Assembly: GCA_902591315.1 (NCBI GenBank)
Contig: CACJAI010000003.1
Span: 23,952-87,951 of the forward strand
DNA: 64,000 nucleotides
Origin: an uncultured Alphaproteobacteria bacterium
GTDB taxonomy: Bacteria > Pseudomonadota > Alphaproteobacteria > HIMB59
Direction: 5' to 3'
Below are positions 60,165 through 64,000 of the stretch, in pieces; within the stretch, counting starts at the first letter, position 1; each line of letters starts with the position of its first letter. The notes beneath the pieces were generated by a model that did not search any database, was not told where the DNA came from, and saw only the letters and a list, made by a program, of their open reading frames with translations. Both the position numbers and the translations under genes were made by a program.

Positions 60165-60307
60165 AAAATCTAAAAATAGTAATAATAATTTTTTTTCTAA
60201 TACTTACTTTATTATTTTCCTATATGTTTTTTGAATATTACTTGAAGTATATTTTTTTTGATAATTTTATAACTATTACTGCTGATGAATTTGATTTTAT
60301 AAAATGA
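60161..60307 (+). CDS. Putative 48-aa small membrane protein (GTG start) between argS and nagZ
   Basis: Own translation VKNLKIVIIIFFLILTLLFSYMFFEYYLKYIFFDNFITITADEFDFIK*; overlaps both neighbours by 3-4 nt. Confidence 0.4.
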   Translation: MKNLKIVIIIFFLILTLLFSYMFFEYYLKYIFFDNFITITADEFDFIK

Positions 60308-61320
60308 ACTTTCCAATAATTATATCTATAAAAAGTATTTCCTTATCTAAACAAGAAAAAAATTTTATTTCAAAGATAAAACCATTTGGGGTAATAATTT
60401 TTGCAAGAAATATCAGTAATATTTCTCAAATTTCAAAGTTAAATCAATCAATTAAATCGTTAAGTAAAAATACATTAATATTTATTGATCAAGAGGGTGG
60501 TATTGTAAATAGATTTAAAAAATTCAAAGAATTTAATTTTTTAGATAATTTTGAGTTATATAAGATTTATTTAAGATACCCCTCTTTATCCAAACAGTTA
60601 GTTTTTTTAAAATCTTTCATAACATCGTATTATTTAAAAAAACTAAATTTTGATGTTAACACTCTTCCAGTCCTAGATTTACCAATTAAAAATACAATCC
60701 TAATGATTAAAAAAAGAACTTTTGGACCCAATATAAATATCAATATAATTTTGCAGAAAATATTACTAGATAACTTGAGTTACTTTGGACTAATTCCAAT
60801 AATGAAACATATCCCAGGACATGGTGTAACAAATAAAGACTCTCATTTAACTTTGCCAATAACAAAATTAAGTAAATCTTCTCTCCAAAACCACATAAAA
60901 ATATTTAAATATTTTAATAAAATACCTTTTGCAATGACTGCACATATTAAATATTTATCCTGGGATAAAAATAATATTGCTACTTTTTCTAAATATATAA
61001 TTGATAGCATTATTAGAAAAAAAATTGGGTTCAAAGGTTTACTCATATCTGATGATCTAGAAATGAAAGCTAATATTTATAATATTAAGGAAGCTACTCA
61101 GTTAGCTAACTTTTCTAAATTAGATGTTATTTTAGATTGTAGCTCTGACTTGGATAAATATCGTGAAATTATAAATTCGTTTAATTTTTCAAAAAATTAC
61201 GTTAATGTTTTTAAATCCAATAAACTTAAGCAATATAAGAAAAAATTAGACTTTAAATCTATTAATATTAATCACTATCATGAATTGTATAATCAATTGT
61301 TAAAAATTAATGGATTCTAA
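60304..61320 (+). CDS. nagZ: Beta-N-acetylhexosaminidase (GH3)
   Basis: FIDQEGGIVNRFK, MKHIPGHGVTNKDSHLTLP, LLISDDLEM. Confidence 0.92.
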   Translation: MNFPIIISIKSISLSKQEKNFISKIKPFGVIIFARNISNISQISKLNQSIKSLSKNTLIFIDQEGGIVNRFKKFKEFNFLDNFELYKIYLRYPSLSKQLVFLKSFITSYYLKKLNFDVNTLPVLDLPIKNTILMIKKRTFGPNININIILQKILLDNLSYFGLIPIMKHIPGHGVTNKDSHLTLPITKLSKSSLQNHIKIFKYFNKIPFAMTAHIKYLSWDKNNIATFSKYIIDSIIRKKIGFKGLLISDDLEMKANIYNIKEATQLANFSKLDVILDCSSDLDKYREIINSFNFSKNYVNVFKSNKLKQYKKKLDFKSININHYHELYNQLLKINGF

Positions 61321-62044
61321 TCTAAATATAGATATTAAAGACTACAATGGACCTTTAGACGTCCTTTTAGAACTTGTTCATAAGAATAAATTTGATTTAA
61401 AAAACCTGCCAATACTTAGTCTTTGTAACCAATATATTGCTTTTATTGTAGATTTAAAAAAGGTTAGCATAGAGATAGCATCAGAATATTTACTAATGGC
61501 TGCTATTATGGTCTTTTTAAAATCTAAATATCTTGTGAATAAAGACAAAGAAGAGGATGTAAAAAAAGTAACTAGATTTCTTACAAATCGATTAACTATA
61601 CTAGAACTTGTGAATAAAAATAGTATTAAGTTATTTGAGCTTCCTAAATTCAAACAAGAATTTTTTCCAAATACACAAAAACATAAATTAAAAATTGAAA
61701 AAAACTTTGTGGTTAAAGACAAGCTTATTGATCTTTTAAAAGCATATGCAAATATTCATAAAAGAAATCAGCAATATACTTTAAAGTTTAGTTCTACCAA
61801 ATTATTTACAATCAAGGATGGTCAAAATGTTATCTCCAAGGAAATTTTATCTAACCAAGATTGGTTTACATTAAAGAGTTTATTACCTGATAATTTAAAA
61901 TCTGATATTTTGAATAAATCATTTTTTTCTAGCACATTTAATGCCAGCCTTCACATGGCAAAAGAAGATAAAAATGAAGAAAAAAAAATAGTAATTAAGC
62001 AATCTTTACCATTTTCTGATATATATTTAAAAAAAGATGAGTGA
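61310..62044 (+). CDS. scpA: Segregation and condensation protein A
   Basis: YNGPLDVLLELVHKNKFDLKNLPI; upstream of scpB. Confidence 0.92.
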   Translation: MDSNLNIDIKDYNGPLDVLLELVHKNKFDLKNLPILSLCNQYIAFIVDLKKVSIEIASEYLLMAAIMVFLKSKYLVNKDKEEDVKKVTRFLTNRLTILELVNKNSIKLFELPKFKQEFFPNTQKHKLKIEKNFVVKDKLIDLLKAYANIHKRNQQYTLKFSSTKLFTIKDGQNVISKEILSNQDWFTLKSLLPDNLKSDILNKSFFSSTFNASLHMAKEDKNEEKKIVIKQSLPFSDIYLKKDE

Positions 62045-62687
62045 AACTTCACAAAAAATAGAAGCTTTAATATTTGCTTCAAGTAAGCCAGTATCAGAAA
62101 ATGAAATCAAAAAAAGATTAGACATTCATGAGGATATTTCTGAAGTTATGTCTAATTTAGAGACTGCCTATCAACATAGAGGTATAAATTTAAAAAAAAT
62201 ATCCAATAAGTGGATTTTCCTAACAAATACCGAAGTCAGTGAGATATTTCATGAAAAAAAAGAAATACAAAAAAGACTTTCTAAACAAGCAATAGAGACA
62301 TTAGCAATAGTTGTTTATCATCAACCTATAACAAAATCAGAAATTGAAAGTATTAGAGGGGTTGTTATAGGGCAAGGAATATTTGATCAATTAATGGAGT
62401 TTGGATGGATAGCTCCAGGAGGCCGAAAAGAAGTTCCTGGTAGACCTATTCTTTGGGGTACCACTGATGACTTTCTTTTACATTTTGGCTTAGGTACTTT
62501 AGATAATCTTCCTGGAATAGAGGAAATGAAAAACTCAGGAATATTAGATGAAAATTTTGCTTCAATGAATATTCAGGAGGTTTCAGATGATTTAAATAAG
62601 GATGAAGCCTTTATAGATGATGACGATCAGGCAGAAACTCTTGATGAGTTCTCAAAAAGTCAATTAACTCAAAATAATGATACTTGA
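62037..62687 (+). CDS. scpB: Segregation and condensation protein B
   Basis: KIEALIFASSKPVSENEIKKRL, QAIETLAIVVYHQPITKSEIESIRGV, GRPILWGTTDDFLLHFGL. Confidence 0.95.
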   Translation: MSETSQKIEALIFASSKPVSENEIKKRLDIHEDISEVMSNLETAYQHRGINLKKISNKWIFLTNTEVSEIFHEKKEIQKRLSKQAIETLAIVVYHQPITKSEIESIRGVVIGQGIFDQLMEFGWIAPGGRKEVPGRPILWGTTDDFLLHFGLGTLDNLPGIEEMKNSGILDENFASMNIQEVSDDLNKDEAFIDDDDQAETLDEFSKSQLTQNNDT

Positions 62688-63723
62688 TGTGAGAGATCTT
62701 CACCACTCTTTTGGTGAGGTGAATGCTATAAATAAACTTAGTTTTTCAATAGAGCATAATTCGATTGTTTCCATTTTGGGTCCCTCCGGCTGTGGAAAAA
62801 CAACTTTAATTCGATTAATAGCTGGTTTAGAAGAAATTCAAAAGGGGCAAATATCTTTTGAGGGTAAATTAGTTGCAAACGAGAGATTTAATACTCCCCC
62901 TGAGCAAAGATCAATCTCTTACGTTTTCCAAGACTTTGCATTATTTCCTCACATGAATGTAAAAGAAAATATTAGCTTTGCTGCAAGCTCTAAAGTAAAT
63001 AAAAAACAGCTGATTGATCAAGTTATTCAATTAGCCAAAGTTGAAAATTTTCTTGATAAATATCCTCATGCTCTTAGTGGAGGAGAGCAGCAAAGAGTAG
63101 CATTAGCAAGATCAATAGCTGTTCAACCACGACTATTACTTTTAGATGAACCTTTCTCTGATTTAGATACTAATTTAAAAAAGGAAATTATTGATGACAC
63201 ACTGCACTTAATAAATAGCCTGGACTCCTCTGCTATAGTAGTAACACACAATGCCGAAGAGGCTATGTTTCTTAGCAATGTTATTGTTGTAATGGAAAAG
63301 GGAAGAATAGTTCAAATAGGAAAACCTCGTGAAATATACTTTAATCCCTCTAATGTTTATGTTGCCTCTTTGTTTGGAGAGGTTAATATTTTTCAGACAA
63401 AAGTTATAAATAATAAATGTGATACTCCTTTGGGTATACTAAATACAAAAGACTTTACAGATAACCAACAAGTTAATGTAGTAGTTAGACCTGAGGCTAT
63501 TAAATTGAATGTTGAAAAATCTCCTTTGACAAGCCCTAACTCTGGAGTTGTAGTTGACTCAAAATTTTTAGGAAATAGTGCTATAATTCATATGACAGTT
63601 AATGATAGAAATAATAATAAACATCACATTCATAGTAAATTGATTGGAGAATTCTTACCTGCTCCTGCAAGTTCAGTTTCTTTTTCTTTAGATCTAAACC
63701 ACGTATTCATTTTCCCTAGATAA
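62677..63723 (+). CDS. ABC transporter ATP-binding protein, Fe3+/polyamine (FbpC/PotA) type
   Basis: GPSGCGKTTLIRLIAGLEE, ALSGGEQQRVALARSIA, LLLDEPFSDLD; TOBE-like C-terminus. Confidence 0.92.
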   Translation: MILDVRDLHHSFGEVNAINKLSFSIEHNSIVSILGPSGCGKTTLIRLIAGLEEIQKGQISFEGKLVANERFNTPPEQRSISYVFQDFALFPHMNVKENISFAASSKVNKKQLIDQVIQLAKVENFLDKYPHALSGGEQQRVALARSIAVQPRLLLLDEPFSDLDTNLKKEIIDDTLHLINSLDSSAIVVTHNAEEAMFLSNVIVVMEKGRIVQIGKPREIYFNPSNVYVASLFGEVNIFQTKVINNKCDTPLGILNTKDFTDNQQVNVVVRPEAIKLNVEKSPLTSPNSGVVVDSKFLGNSAIIHMTVNDRNNNKHHIHSKLIGEFLPAPASSVSFSLDLNHVFIFPR

Positions 63724-63751
63724 GATATCAATAATATAGTAGAGTTTATAT

Positions 63752-63937
63752 ATGGGTGCTTTTAGCATATGGCATTGGATAATTGTTTTAATTATTGTTC
63801 TATTATTGTTTGGTAAAGGAAAAATACCCTCTTTGATGGCAGATATGGCAAAAGGTATTAAGTCATTTAAGAGCAATATGGCCGAGGATGATAAACCAAC
63901 TAATCCAGATCAAGACAATCAAAATAAGGACCAGTAA
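63752..63937 (+). CDS. tatA: Sec-independent translocase TatA
   Basis: [40 protein letters not shown]. Confidence 0.92.
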   Translation: MGAFSIWHWIIVLIIVLLLFGKGKIPSLMADMAKGIKSFKSNMAEDDKPTNPDQDNQNKDQ

Positions 63938-64000
63938 TGTTTTCTTTAGGTTGGATGGAGATATCCATCATCCTAATTATTACGGTAATAGTTGTAGGCC
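63937..64000 (+). CDS. tatB: TatB N-terminus (truncated by window end)
   Basis: [21 protein letters not shown]; immediately after tatA. Confidence 0.8.
   Translation, partial: MFSLGWMEISIILIITVIVVG

Noticed and set aside
1-64000. CRISPR arrays, IS elements, prophage, toxin-antitoxin or restriction systems
   Set aside because: No direct-repeat arrays, transposase/integrase motifs or defence-gene signatures seen in the ORFs provided or in the intergenic regions read.

Overview
This 64 kb window is AT-rich and gene-dense, and looks like the chromosome of a streamlined, probably marine, alphaproteobacterium. That lineage is inferred from gene content and order; no rRNA is present to confirm it. 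Positions 1-10066 hold the end of the S10 operon plus the spc and alpha ribosomal operons (rplB end to rplQ, with secY and adk). The rest is mostly housekeeping: lipB, mgtE, MCE/MlaD, accBC, dcd, RNase E/G, PBP1a, prfB with a programmed frameshift, umuDC, trpB2, valS, ilvD, xthA, an IscA/ErpA-type gene, dgt, argS, nagZ, scpAB and tatAB. Three tRNAs are present (Leu-GAG, Asn-GTT, Cys-GCA). I saw no rRNA, CRISPR array, IS element or prophage. The best candidate for an undescribed system is the compact block at 38036-43970. It contains a GTP cyclohydrolase II, a stand-alone RibD-type reductase, a SAM methyltransferase, a GT4 glycosyltransferase, a divergent PTPS-like protein lacking canonical motif residues, an MDR dehydrogenase and a creatininase-family amidohydrolase. 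I read it as a putative pathway to a glycosylated or methylated pteridine or flavin-precursor metabolite. Other points of interest are a LexA-type GAAC-N7-GAAC operator overlapping the umuD start codon, back-to-back start codons (CATATG) of dgt and the IscA/ErpA-type gene, one unusually long convergent intergenic gap with anti-SD-like hairpin structure, a PanB-like protein with altered motifs, and a gamma-butyrobetaine/carnitine-type gene pair.
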